Source: Bacteroidales bacterium
GTDB taxonomy: Bacteria; Bacteroidota; Bacteroidia; Bacteroidales; WCHB1-69
Reading direction: 5' to 3'
Assembly (NCBI GenBank): GCA_017535665.1
Contig: JAFXTS010000012.1
Coordinates: forward strand, 62,001-126,000
DNA length: 64,000 nt
Positions 8,166-16,969 of the stretch are shown here, piece after piece. Both the position numbers and the translations under genes were made by a program. The notes below the pieces were generated by a model. The model saw nothing but the letters and a program-made list of their open reading frames with translations, was not told the origin of the DNA and made no database searches. Positions within the stretch are counted from its first letter, which is position 1; each line of letters starts with the position of its first letter.

Positions 8166-9404
8166 ATGCCATCTATCAAACAGTTGCTATCATCGCGCCT
8201 GCTGCGCTCCTCGCAAGGAAGCCAAAGCCGCCCCATCGTGCGACTCTCCATCGCGGGCATTGCCATCTGTTTGATTGTGGTGATTTTAGCCGTCTCCATC
8301 TCCACAGGCTACCGCCAAGTGATTGAGCAAAAGGTGATTGATATGGGCTCCCATATCCGCATCACCTATTACGATAAAGATTATGAGAACAACCCCAGCT
8401 ACGACGTACGCCCCATCACGAAAGATGCGAGCCTGCTGAAAGAGCTGCAACAAAACCCCGACATCGCCCATATTCAGTTTGCGGCCACCAAGTGCGGCGT
8501 GCTGAAAAGCGACGAGCAGGTGGAGGGCATCATCCTCAAAGGCGTGGATGCCACCTTCGACTGGAAGGCCTTCCAAGGCAACATGGTGGCTGGCAAGCCG
8601 TTAGAACTGTCGGGCGACACCACCACAAAGGGTCTATTGGTTTCGCAAAGCATCGCCGACCGGCTCCAACTCAAGGTGGGCGACAAGGTTTTCGGCTATT
8701 TCTGGAACGAGGGTAAAAAGTTCGACCGCGCCTTTCGCGTCAGCGGCATCTATAGCACCGGAATGCCCGAATACGACGACCATTTCGTCATCGGCGACCT
8801 CCGCCATGTGCAGAAAATCAATGGCTGGACATCCGAGCAGGTGGGCTGTATGGAAATCCTCATCAACGATTACGACCAACTCGATGAGGTGGGCGAGTAC
8901 GTTCACCAGCATATCGGTCCCTACCTGCAGGCGCACACCATCCGGCAGCTGTATCCCGCCATCTTCAGCTGGACCGACCTGTTCGACACCAACGTGATGG
9001 TGCTGCTCACCATCACCCTCATCATCTGCATGATCACCCTCATCTCCACCTTCTTCATCATCATTTTAGAGCGCACGCCCACCATCGGCATCCTCAAAAC
9101 TATGGGCATGACCACCACCGACGTGCGGGGCGTATTTGTGCGGTTAGGCCTTCGCCTGATTGTGGTCGGAATGGTCATCGGGAACATAGTGGGAATTGGC
9201 ATCTGCCTATTACAGAAATATTTACATATCATCAAATTGGATGAACACTCCTACTACGTGCCCTACGTGCCCATCTCCTTCAACTGGATTTTCCTCGCAG
9301 CCGTCAACCTCGTGCTGTTGCTGATCTGTCTGCTGGTACTGCTGATTCCCGCCACCTTCGTCTCAAAGCGCATCACCCCCGTGAATGCCATCCGGTTTGA
9401 GTAA
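8166..9404 (+). CDS. FtsX-like ABC transporter permease (LolC/LolE type)
   Basis: 412 residues with the MacB/FtsX topology. One transmembrane helix lies near residues 27-48, then a large periplasmic domain (about 50-270), then three C-terminal helices (VMVLLTITLIICMITLISTF, a helix after VRLGLRLIVVG, and the last near VNLVLLLICLLVLLI). The cytoplasmic coupling segment ERTPTIGILKTMGMT and the end RITPVNAIRFE are typical of lipoprotein-releasing permeases. Such proteins extract outer-membrane lipoproteins with a LolD-type ATPase, which is not encoded nearby. It precedes the T9SS plug gene with 12 bases between. Confidence 0.88.
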   Translation: MPSIKQLLSSRLLRSSQGSQSRPIVRLSIAGIAICLIVVILAVSISTGYRQVIEQKVIDMGSHIRITYYDKDYENNPSYDVRPITKDASLLKELQQNPDIAHIQFAATKCGVLKSDEQVEGIILKGVDATFDWKAFQGNMVAGKPLELSGDTTTKGLLVSQSIADRLQLKVGDKVFGYFWNEGKKFDRAFRVSGIYSTGMPEYDDHFVIGDLRHVQKINGWTSEQVGCMEILINDYDQLDEVGEYVHQHIGPYLQAHTIRQLYPAIFSWTDLFDTNVMVLLTITLIICMITLISTFFIIILERTPTIGILKTMGMTTTDVRGVFVRLGLRLIVVGMVIGNIVGIGICLLQKYLHIIKLDEHSYYVPYVPISFNWIFLAAVNLVLLLICLLVLLIPATFVSKRITPVNAIRFE

Positions 9405-9416
9405 TCCCCCTTTACC

Positions 9417-10688
9417 ATGATAAAAAGAACTCTCTCCATCCTCATCCTGCTGCTTGCGGCCATCATTGCTCAGGCCCAGGATTATGGCAATATCCAATAT
9501 TTCGACCAGATTTATGACCATGACATCACGAGCGTGCAGCTCTATAGCGGTGTCTATCAGATGGGATTCCCCATCTTCACCTTGAAAAGCGGCGAGCAGC
9601 TCACCCTCGCGTTCGACGACTTGCAGGGCGAAGGGCGTTACTTCAAATATACCTTCATCCACTGTTCACACGACTGGAAGCCCGATGGCATGAATCAGAT
9701 TGAGTATCTTGATGGTTTTCAGGAAGATGAGATAACCGACTATAGCTATTCGCTGAATACCTTGCAGAATTATGTCCACTACCGCCTCCAGTTTCCGGGC
9801 GACATGATGCGCATCACGCGGTCGGGCAACTATATATTATATGTGTATGAAGACGAACCGGATCACCCGGTGCTGACGCGCCGCTTCATGGTGATTGAAC
9901 CGTTGCAGGCGGGCATCTCCGCCACGGTGCATCGCGCCTCCGACGTGAACGTGATGCACGAAAAGCAGGAGGTGGACTTTGTGGCCAACACCGGCAGCTG
10001 GGTAGTGCGCAACCCTGCACAGCACCTCCATGCCACCATCTTACAGAACGGACGTTGGGACAACGCCATCATGGGTCTTCGCTACCGTGCTGGCAAGCCA
10101 GGCGAGTACAGCTTCGACTATGACGACAACAGCAACGTGTTCAACGGCGGCTCCGAGTTCCGCGCCTTCGACCTGAAAAGTCTGAAATACAACGGCACCC
10201 GCATCGTGTCGTGCGGACTGGAGCGAGGCCGCAACGTGGCCTACGTAGTGGAGGATATGGCCCGTCCCTTCGGTCCCTACGTGTCGGGGACTACCGCCGC
10301 CGGCAAGTGTTTCTACAAGACCGAGGATTTCGACGGCGAGAACCGCGAGGAGTATGTCCACACCTTCTTCACCCTCCGCTCCGACTACTCGTTGGAGGGC
10401 GGCAAGGTATATGTGTACGGCCAGCTCACCGACTGGCGCATCGTGCCGGAGGCCGAGATGAAATACAACCCCGCCATCCAGTCGTGGGAGACCTGCCTCT
10501 ACCTCAAACAAGGATTCTACAACTACCAGTACGTGTTTGTACCCACCGGAAAAACGGAAATCGACGAGACTTACATTGAGGGCAACCACTGGGAAACCGG
10601 CAACGAGTACGTCATTCTGCTTTATCTGCTGGATGAAGGCGGCGCGTACGACCGACTTATCGGCTACAAGTCGCTGAAGGTGGAGTAA
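9417..10688 (+). CDS. type IX secretion system plug protein (DUF5103 family)
   Basis: 423 residues with a signal peptide (MIKRTLSILILLLAAIIAQAQ). The sequence NIQYFDQIYDHDITSVQLYS, HCSHDWKPDGMNQIEYLDGF and the C-terminal immunoglobulin-like half with YNYQYVF match DUF5103. This family includes the Plug protein that seals the periplasmic side of the SprA (Sov) translocon of the T9SS. The C10 protease at 59.1 kb, with its T9SS-type sorting domain, is a plausible client of this system. Its 3' end overlaps the convergent methyltransferase gene by 32 bases, so there is no room for a separate terminator. Confidence 0.87.
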   Translation: MIKRTLSILILLLAAIIAQAQDYGNIQYFDQIYDHDITSVQLYSGVYQMGFPIFTLKSGEQLTLAFDDLQGEGRYFKYTFIHCSHDWKPDGMNQIEYLDGFQEDEITDYSYSLNTLQNYVHYRLQFPGDMMRITRSGNYILYVYEDEPDHPVLTRRFMVIEPLQAGISATVHRASDVNVMHEKQEVDFVANTGSWVVRNPAQHLHATILQNGRWDNAIMGLRYRAGKPGEYSFDYDDNSNVFNGGSEFRAFDLKSLKYNGTRIVSCGLERGRNVAYVVEDMARPFGPYVSGTTAAGKCFYKTEDFDGENREEYVHTFFTLRSDYSLEGGKVYVYGQLTDWRIVPEAEMKYNPAIQSWETCLYLKQGFYNYQYVFVPTGKTEIDETYIEGNHWETGNEYVILLYLLDEGGAYDRLIGYKSLKVE

Positions 10689-11850
10689 CACTCTCGCAGC
10701 GAATCAGCACGTGGCGACCATCGGCCACCGTGGTGCCCAACAGGGTGACCTCTCCCCCATCGTTTAATTTCAGTTTGCGCCTCAACTCCTCCGCCTTGAG
10801 GGGAAAATTGCGCGTGGTGATGCAGGCTTGCGTCACGCCTTCCAGCCCCTCTTTCAGTTCCCGCTTCCCCATTCCAAACACACTCTGCACGGCAAAGATG
10901 CGCCCGAAGTAATCGGAATGCAATTCTGTGGAGGTGTATAAATGACTGTTATGATGTAATTTGCGAAGATCATGCCGCACAGCTAACACATCCATCAAGC
11001 CCGATTTCATCACCGTAGGGTGGGGCTCGTACAGGTAGGTCTCCACGCTTTCGGCCAGCTCGGTCTTGTTGTTTTTTTGTTCTGTGGGATGAAAGGTGAT
11101 GCTGCGACTCGGCACTGCCAGCTCGGCACACACCACGTCGGGAACTTCCGCCGGCTGGTCGAAGCGCACCTCCGCCAGCACTTCCTTCACCTCGTGGTGT
11201 ACCGACACGATATGGAGGGTGGTGATGCCGGGCAGCTGCCGCTGCAGCAGCGTGAGGTCGATGAGGGGCGACAGTTTCACGAGCAGATGTTGGGTTTTGG
11301 CGCGCAGCAGGGGCAACAGCTGCAGCAGGTCGGGCTCGCAATCCTCAAGACGGAACACTTTCTGTCCGGCCTTGCGGCGGGCGGGGTCGAGGTAGATGTG
11401 GTCGGCGGGCGGCAGGGCGGCGAGCAGCTCCGTGGAGTCGCCGCAAACCACCTCGATATTGCGAAGGCCGAGGAGGGGGAAGTTGTGTCGAGCGGCTTCG
11501 GCCACCTCGGGCTGCCGTTCGATGAAGGTGACAGCGGCGCAGCGGCGGGCGAAGGCGGCGGCGTCCACGCCCATCCCGCCGGTCATGTCGATGAGGGAGC
11601 CGCCGTGCGCGAGGGCCGCCTTGTAGCTGGCGGTCAGCTCCGACGAGCACTGCTCCACCGACAAGGGGGGCGGAAACAGCAAGTCGAAGTTGCCGTACCA
11701 CGACGGCAACTTCGACTTGGCTTTCTGTCGCGACTGGATCTGCTGGAGCAGCCAGCGCTTGTCGTAAGGTTCGTGCCAACGCGACCGGGCCGACAGCGTA
11801 TAGATGTCGTCATTCAAGTGCTGTCGAATCAGGTCGGCGGCGGTGGTCAC
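10657..11850 (-). CDS. class I SAM-dependent methyltransferase with THUMP-like domain
   Basis: 397 residues. The middle carries a Rossmann methyltransferase core: motif I LIDMTGGMGVDAAAFA, an acidic VTFIERQ end of strand 2, and motif IV DHIYLDPARR. The C-terminal ~70 residues (TRNFPLKAEELRRKLKL, LLGTTVADGRHVLI) match the THUMP-like domain of Bacteroidota proteins, suggesting an RNA base methyltransferase with unknown target. The start is GTG at 11850, sharing one base with the DUF349 stop codon (TAGTG), which implies translational coupling. No closer ATG preserves the N-terminal domain. It converges on the plug gene with a 32-base overlap. Confidence 0.87.
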   Translation of the reverse strand: MTTAADLIRQHLNDDIYTLSARSRWHEPYDKRWLLQQIQSRQKAKSKLPSWYGNFDLLFPPPLSVEQCSSELTASYKAALAHGGSLIDMTGGMGVDAAAFARRCAAVTFIERQPEVAEAARHNFPLLGLRNIEVVCGDSTELLAALPPADHIYLDPARRKAGQKVFRLEDCEPDLLQLLPLLRAKTQHLLVKLSPLIDLTLLQRQLPGITTLHIVSVHHEVKEVLAEVRFDQPAEVPDVVCAELAVPSRSITFHPTEQKNNKTELAESVETYLYEPHPTVMKSGLMDVLAVRHDLRKLHHNSHLYTSTELHSDYFGRIFAVQSVFGMGKRELKEGLEGVTQACITTRNFPLKAEELRRKLKLNDGGEVTLLGTTVADGRHVLIRCESVTPPSATCSR

Positions 11851-13949
11851 TACTCCTCCTTCGGTTTTTCGTTCATCATCTTGAGCTTGTACTCCAGCTC
11901 TTTCACCTCCTGCTTGGCGGCGTCGATCTTCTTCGAGAACTCAGCCTTCAGCAGGTCAGCATTCTTCGAGTTGGCGAAAAAGCCGAGGTTGTTCTCCCAG
12001 ATGGAGATATCGTTCTTCAGCTGCTCCAACTTGTTCATCAGGAAGCGTTTCTCCTTGTCGAGCAGACGATCGGCGTTGGGATCGCTGAGGATGTTGTTGA
12101 TGCGGCTGCGGTAGTTGTCGCGCTTGCGGTCTTCCGCGCTGATCTTGAGGTCGGCGAAACGCTGGTCGAGGGCTTCGCGGTAGGCGGCATAGATGCGGTC
12201 TTTTTCTTTCTTCGGAACAAAACCGATTTCAGTCCATTCGCGCTGGTAAGCCTTGATGGCCTCGAGGTTCTCGTTGCGGTCGGCGCCGAAAGCGTGGTTT
12301 TTCAAACGCTCGATGAGATCTTCTTTCTTTTTAAGATTCTCAGCCTCAATTTCTTGTGCATTATTGAAATAGTTGGATTTGGCTTCGAAGAACTGGTCGC
12401 AGGCGGTGCGGAAGCGTTTCCAGATGGCTTCGGAGTGCTTGCGTGAGGTGGCGCCAATCTCTTTCCACTCTTTCTGGAGCTGCAGAATCTCATCGGTGGC
12501 GGCGCGCCAGTCGGTGCGCTTGGCGATGGCCTCGGCACGGATGGCGAGGTTCACCTTCATGTTGTAGTTGGTCTGCTGCTCGTCTTTAATCTTGCCGAAG
12601 AACTCTTTCTTCTTCTCGAAGAATTTGTCGAGCGTGCCTTTGAAGCGGTTCCAAATCTCTTCGTTTACTTTTGGCGGGGCGGCGCCGAGGGTCTTCCATA
12701 CCTTCAGCAGCTCGGTGAGCTGGTCGCTGATGGCGTTGAACTCCTTGGCGTTGGTGGCGGGCTGGGCGGTAAACTCTTCAGCCTTCTCACACAACACCAC
12801 CTTCGCGTTGTAATTGTTCTGCTGCTCGGCATAAATCTGCTCGTAATGTTCGCGACGACGCTGGTTGATCTGGTCGGAAGCATTCTTGAAACGCTCCCAG
12901 AGCTCCTCTTTCTTATCTTCCGGCACGGGACCAATCTCTTTCCACTTTTCGTGGAGGTCTTGTAATTCTTTAAATGATTGTTTAACAGAATCTTGCAAAA
13001 GCAGCGACTCAGCCTGCTCGCAGAGTTTGATTTTCTGTTCGAGGTTTTTCTTCAGGTCGAGGTCTTTGAGTTCGCGGTTGATGCGGAGGATGTCGAAGAA
13101 TTTCTCCACATAGAAATGATAGTTCTGCCAGAGGTTGTTCGACTCGTTCTGAGGAACAGGACCCACATTTTTCCACTTCTCCTGCAGCTCTTTGAAGCTG
13201 TCGTTGAGCTCTTTCAAATTCTTCGGGGTGGCCTCGTTCTCCTCGAGCAGTTTGCGAAGGTCATCAATGATGCCGTTCTTGGTTTCGAGGTTGCGCTGTT
13301 TTTCAGCCTCGATATTCTCTAAAAATTTGTTCTTATTATTTTTGAAAATCTGAAGGGCGTTGTCGAATTTGCGTTCGATGTCGCTCTTTTCAGGTTCGAA
13401 ATTCTCTTTTTGTCCGCCTTCGGCGAGAAATTGCTCCAGTTTCTGGTTTCTCTCTTCTTTCAGCAGGGCGATGATTTTGGAGCGGAGCACCCCCACGCGT
13501 TGTTTGACGCGGTTGTAGTCGGGGTCGGCGGCCACTCGGTGAAGCTCTTCCACTGCATCTTCCAATGAGAGCTGTGCATACTCGGCTTCAATCTGCTCGA
13601 CTGATTCTTCCGGCGTGTCGGTTTCCTCGTCGGTTTCGGGTTCCGCATTGGCGTTTTCAATCTCGTCCATGATGGCCTGCGCGCCTGCGGGCTCATTCTC
13701 CTGTGCCTGAGCGGGCTCGGCGGCCACGGGTTCCTGTACGGGTTCGGCCTCTACGGGAGCTTGTGCCGGTTCCTCTGCCGGAACTTCAGCGGCGGGTTGA
13801 GCCGTTTCTTCGGGGGCAACAGCCGGCTCAGACTGCTGTTCCGTAGCATCTTCGATTACTGGGTTTTGGACTTCCTCAGAAGCACCAGGGGTCGCATTAG
13901 AAAGCTGATTTTCATCATTTTCCGTGCGGAGAAGGTCTTGTTCTTGCAT
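11850..13949 (-). CDS. DUF349 repeat protein
   Basis: 699 residues. The first ~125 are an acidic, Glu/Pro/Ala-rich low-complexity tail (EEPAQAPVEAEP). The rest is helical, with at least five copies of the DUF349 unit recognised by W(K)xxGxxP motifs: LQEKWKNVGPVP, LHEKWKEIGPVP, LLKVWKTLGAAPP, LQKEWKEIGATS and YQREWTEIGFVP. A coiled coil ends the protein. DUF349 proteins are abundant cytosolic proteins in Bacteroidota with no established reaction. It forms a two-gene unit with the downstream methyltransferase and has a -7 box 50 bases upstream. Confidence 0.92.
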   Translation of the reverse strand: MQEQDLLRTENDENQLSNATPGASEEVQNPVIEDATEQQSEPAVAPEETAQPAAEVPAEEPAQAPVEAEPVQEPVAAEPAQAQENEPAGAQAIMDEIENANAEPETDEETDTPEESVEQIEAEYAQLSLEDAVEELHRVAADPDYNRVKQRVGVLRSKIIALLKEERNQKLEQFLAEGGQKENFEPEKSDIERKFDNALQIFKNNKNKFLENIEAEKQRNLETKNGIIDDLRKLLEENEATPKNLKELNDSFKELQEKWKNVGPVPQNESNNLWQNYHFYVEKFFDILRINRELKDLDLKKNLEQKIKLCEQAESLLLQDSVKQSFKELQDLHEKWKEIGPVPEDKKEELWERFKNASDQINQRRREHYEQIYAEQQNNYNAKVVLCEKAEEFTAQPATNAKEFNAISDQLTELLKVWKTLGAAPPKVNEEIWNRFKGTLDKFFEKKKEFFGKIKDEQQTNYNMKVNLAIRAEAIAKRTDWRAATDEILQLQKEWKEIGATSRKHSEAIWKRFRTACDQFFEAKSNYFNNAQEIEAENLKKKEDLIERLKNHAFGADRNENLEAIKAYQREWTEIGFVPKKEKDRIYAAYREALDQRFADLKISAEDRKRDNYRSRINNILSDPNADRLLDKEKRFLMNKLEQLKNDISIWENNLGFFANSKNADLLKAEFSKKIDAAKQEVKELEYKLKMMNEKPKEE

Positions 13950-13998
13950 AATTTTTTAAGAATTGAAATGAATAAAATTGGTTGTTACAAATGAGCGG

Positions 13999-14006
13999 CA
14001 AAAATA
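13999..14006 (-). promoter_or_regulatory. -7 promoter box for the DUF349 gene
   Basis: TATTTTTG on the minus strand, 50 bases before the ATG. Confidence 0.5.
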
Positions 14007-14031
14007 CGGCATTTTTGCCAATAATCTGCGA

Positions 14032-15186
14032 TTAATTTTTCTTGAATAAAGAGATGGTGGAAACGATGGGATAATGGTCGGAGATGCCCATCTCTTTGCC
14101 CACAGTATAGCCGTATGAAAGGTAGCAAGGAGAGTGCAAGATATAATCGATGCGGTAGTTGGGCATGGAACTGCCGTGGTAGGTCACGCCGCGCCCTTTG
14201 CCGCTCTTGCGGAAGCTGTCGTCGAGATGACGTGCAACGGTGTTGTAGCAGTAGCCGGCCGGCGTGTCGTTGAAGTCGCCGCACACGATGACCGGGTGGG
14301 GGCACACATCGATGTGACTGCGCAACGAGTCGGCCTGTGCCTGCCGGATGGCGGCAGCATCGGCCACCTTGCGGTACAGCTTCTTCGCATTTTTCTCGAA
14401 CATCGGATCCTGCCCTGCATTGGTCGTGAGCTGCTTGCTGATGGCATAGTCCGTGGCCGTCATGTGAATCGACGACAAGTGCGCGTTATACACCCGCACC
14501 GTGTCCTCGCGGAACTTGATGTCGGCATAGATAATCGCATTCGAACTCTCATCGTCCAGCACCGGACCCGCATCCACAATCTTATACTTGCTGAAAATTG
14601 CCACCCCAAAGTAATATTTGCTCTGCGAAGTGTCGGTGAAATAGAGGTAACAATGCTGCGGCGTCTCCTCAATATTCATGAGCGCCAGCACCTGGTCCTT
14701 CGTATGGAAATTTAAGGTCTCACTTTTATCCCAGAAGAACTCCTGGAAACAAGCGATATCAGGATTCACGCCCTGCAAATAACTGATAATTTCCTGCAAA
14801 TCGGCACGCCGCCGCCCCATGTCGCTGTCCTGATACAACCCGAACAAATTGGCATTGTAACTCAGCACTTTGATGGAGTTGGGACAGTTTTCAGGAACAT
14901 CCGCCCCACGAAATTGGAAATGCTTATCTATTGTATTGATATTCAAAAGAATAAAAGCAATAGAAATCAAACAAAACCGATAGTCAATAAACAGCCAAGC
15001 GATTACAAAAGCGATATTGATCAACAGCAGGTAGGGAAAGCCTAAGCCACAGAACACCACCAGCCGCGAGATGGAGGGATGCACCAAGCCCGCCAGCCAC
15101 GAAAGAAGCAATATCAATGCAGCTATTATGTTGAGTGACAACACAATCCAAAAGAAAACCTTTTTAACTAACTCTTTCTGTGCCAT
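14032..15186 (-). CDS. membrane-anchored endonuclease/exonuclease/phosphatase family protein
   Basis: 384 residues. Three N-terminal transmembrane helices (about residues 10-30, 40-65 and 67-85) are followed by an EEP fold. Active-site elements are visible in order: SYNANLF, the metal-binding Glu in CFQEFFW, YNAHLSS, CGDFNDTP and the C-terminal SDHYPIVS, with YRIDYIL before it. Family members cleave phosphodiesters in nucleic acids, inositol phosphates or sphingomyelin; the substrate cannot be told from sequence. It is the last gene of a unit with the two rhomboid genes (20 bases from the previous stop). Confidence 0.87.
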   Translation of the reverse strand: MAQKELVKKVFFWIVLSLNIIAALILLLSWLAGLVHPSISRLVVFCGLGFPYLLLINIAFVIAWLFIDYRFCLISIAFILLNINTIDKHFQFRGADVPENCPNSIKVLSYNANLFGLYQDSDMGRRRADLQEIISYLQGVNPDIACFQEFFWDKSETLNFHTKDQVLALMNIEETPQHCYLYFTDTSQSKYYFGVAIFSKYKIVDAGPVLDDESSNAIIYADIKFREDTVRVYNAHLSSIHMTATDYAISKQLTTNAGQDPMFEKNAKKLYRKVADAAAIRQAQADSLRSHIDVCPHPVIVCGDFNDTPAGYCYNTVARHLDDSFRKSGKGRGVTYHGSSMPNYRIDYILHSPCYLSYGYTVGKEMGISDHYPIVSTISLFKKN

Positions 15187-15205
15187 AGGGAATATCTGTT
15201 GGGAA

Positions 15206-16141
15206 TCAATGCTTTTTATAATGATAAAGAAAATCCTTTTCCTCTTTCGTCAAGGCTCCATAGCCATCTTTGGCGATTTTTGCGAGGATTTCTTCCACCC
15301 GCTTCTCATCGTTGTTGTCTTGTGCAGAGGTGCTGGGAGTGGATGGAGCCGACTGCTGTGCGTCTGCCGCCGCTTGATACGAAGTGTAGTATTTCTGCTT
15401 CTTCTGTTTGGCTTTAGGTGCGAACCATTTCTTTCCCTTCGAAAGACAAACACCAACAGCCGCCCCATACATGGCTCCTCCCATGTAACAAAAATACTCG
15501 CCTACATGCTTGAGGTCGCTGTCGAGAGAGGGAATTACCATGAGTCCTATCAGAATCAACGCCACCCATTTCAGACGAATGGTCTTGAAGAACAGCATGC
15601 GAACGGGGTGATTGGGCTGATAGAGGGTAACCGCCAGCAAAACTGCCAACACTGCCGCCGAAGAGCCAAAGCAGTATGCGTGGGTAGAAATGTGATGGAA
15701 GGCTGGAAAAATATTGTAGGCCAATTGGAATACCAGATTCCCGCATACGCCTCCCACCAAGTAATGAACCAGCAAGCTCTTCCCGCTCTTGTACTGCGAA
15801 TAAATGCTTCCTGCCAGCCACAGCACCAGCATGTTGAAAAGCAACTGCCAAAAATTGTGGTGCAGAAACAAACTGGTGACCACCGACCATGGGTGAATGA
15901 GGGCTGTTCTGACGTTGGCAGGGTAGCCCAAGTACTCATAAAAGAGGGGCTTGAGCCGCAAACCGCCATTAAACAGTAAAGTGCTGAGAAAAACCGCCAA
16001 ATCGGTGACGGTGAGGGTGATCCACACACCGACGTTGAGGAGAATGAGAATGCTCAACGCACTTCTGGAACGAAAAAACTGTCGGAAACTCTGTCGCCAG
16101 TTGGGGAAAGCGCCTTCGGGTACGTTATACATAAAGCACAA
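15206..16141 (-). CDS. rhomboid-like membrane protein, catalytic His replaced by Tyr
   Basis: 311 residues, six or more hydrophobic segments and a ~100-residue cytosolic tail rich in Lys, Gln and Ala. The oxyanion motif HHNFWQLLFNM and the Ser motif FGSSAA (Ser161) are kept. The last-helix motif that reads AHLGGMLFG in the adjacent rhomboid reads CYMGGAMYG here, so the general base His is Tyr219 (codon 15485-15487). This suggests a pseudoprotease or an altered mechanism. The start at 16141 lies one base after the stop of the active rhomboid; MYNVPEG at 16132 is an alternative start. Co-transcribed with its neighbours. Confidence 0.85.
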   Translation of the reverse strand: MCFMYNVPEGAFPNWRQSFRQFFRSRSALSILILLNVGVWITLTVTDLAVFLSTLLFNGGLRLKPLFYEYLGYPANVRTALIHPWSVVTSLFLHHNFWQLLFNMLVLWLAGSIYSQYKSGKSLLVHYLVGGVCGNLVFQLAYNIFPAFHHISTHAYCFGSSAAVLAVLLAVTLYQPNHPVRMLFFKTIRLKWVALILIGLMVIPSLDSDLKHVGEYFCYMGGAMYGAAVGVCLSKGKKWFAPKAKQKKQKYYTSYQAAADAQQSAPSTPSTSAQDNNDEKRVEEILAKIAKDGYGALTKEEKDFLYHYKKH

Positions 16142-16142
16142 A

Positions 16143-16865
16143 TTAATAGGGATAATCGTAAAAAGTATCTCTCCTCCGGTCTCTCTTTCTCCAAAACAAA
16201 ATCAACAGCAAACCGAAGAGCATACCCCCGAGGTGGGCGATATGGGCGATGCCATCGCTGGAAGCGAAGATGCAATACAAAACTTCGATTCCGCCATAAA
16301 TAATCACAAACCATTTAGCTTTCACAGGGATAAGGAAATAGATATAGATGAGCGAGTTGGGAAACAGCATACCGAAAGCCAACAGCAATCCGTACACCGC
16401 TCCTGAAGCACCGACCATCGTGAAATGATCCAAAAATTTCTCAACAGAGATGGTCTGGTTCTGCGCAATCTGCACACCGGAATAGTCCTGAAGGTGTTTG
16501 ATATACGTAAAGTCAACAAATTGCCACAGCTCGTACACCACTGCTGCCCCAACTCCTGCGACGAAGTAGTAGATGAGGAATTTTTTAGTGCCCCAATAGT
16601 TCTCTATGGCAGCACCGAACATCCATAAGGCAAACATATTGAAAAAAAGATGCCCGAAGTTGCCATGCATGAACATATAGGTCACCGGCTGCCAGAACGC
16701 AAAACTGGGCGCTTGGAAATAGTGCAATCCCAGCCAATCGCTCAAGTCAATCCCCTTAAAGCGGAGCACCACATCGGCCAAGAAAAAAAGCGCGTTGATA
16801 ATCAGTAAATTCTTAACCACTGGCGGAAGAATCTGAAATTCTCCCATCCGTACTTCATTTCCCAT
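16143..16865 (-). CDS. rhomboid family intramembrane serine protease
   Basis: 240 residues with the six-helix rhomboid core. The oxyanion-site motif HGNFGHLFFNM is near residues 67-77, the nucleophile is Ser154 in GASGAVYG, and the base is His211 in AHLGGMLFG. It should cleave transmembrane segments in the inner membrane. Its substrate is unknown, although the inactive-looking paralogue encoded one base downstream is an obvious candidate partner. It is first in a three-gene unit with a -7 box 24 bases upstream. An internal ATG (residue 7) is an alternative start. Confidence 0.94.
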   Translation of the reverse strand: MGNEVRMGEFQILPPVVKNLLIINALFFLADVVLRFKGIDLSDWLGLHYFQAPSFAFWQPVTYMFMHGNFGHLFFNMFALWMFGAAIENYWGTKKFLIYYFVAGVGAAVVYELWQFVDFTYIKHLQDYSGVQIAQNQTISVEKFLDHFTMVGASGAVYGLLLAFGMLFPNSLIYIYFLIPVKAKWFVIIYGGIEVLYCIFASSDGIAHIAHLGGMLFGLLLILFWRKRDRRRDTFYDYPY

Positions 16866-16888
16866 AGACTATTTTTGAATTGAGGGTG

Positions 16889-16896
16889 CAAAATTA
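16889..16896 (-). promoter_or_regulatory. -7 promoter box for the rhomboid operon
   Basis: TAATTTTG on the minus strand, 24 bases before the rhomboid ATG. Confidence 0.5.
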
Positions 16897-16940
16897 CGTG
16901 ATTTTCTTGAAATAATGGAGTAAGAATAAAAGATTTTGCG

Positions 16941-16948
16941 TACTTTTG
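16941..16948 (+). promoter_or_regulatory. -7 promoter box for the nusB operon
   Basis: TACTTTTG followed by CAGCC, 22 bases before the chosen nusB ATG. The upstream in-frame ATG at 16946 falls inside this box and is therefore rejected as start. Confidence 0.55.
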
Positions 16949-16969
16949 CAGCCTAATTTGTCAAAGAAT

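Noticed and set aside
15485..15487. Sequencing error explaining the missing rhomboid His
   Set aside because: A TAC-to-CAC change would be needed, and the adjacent residue is also atypical (CYMGG rather than AHLGG), so a single base error does not restore the motif.
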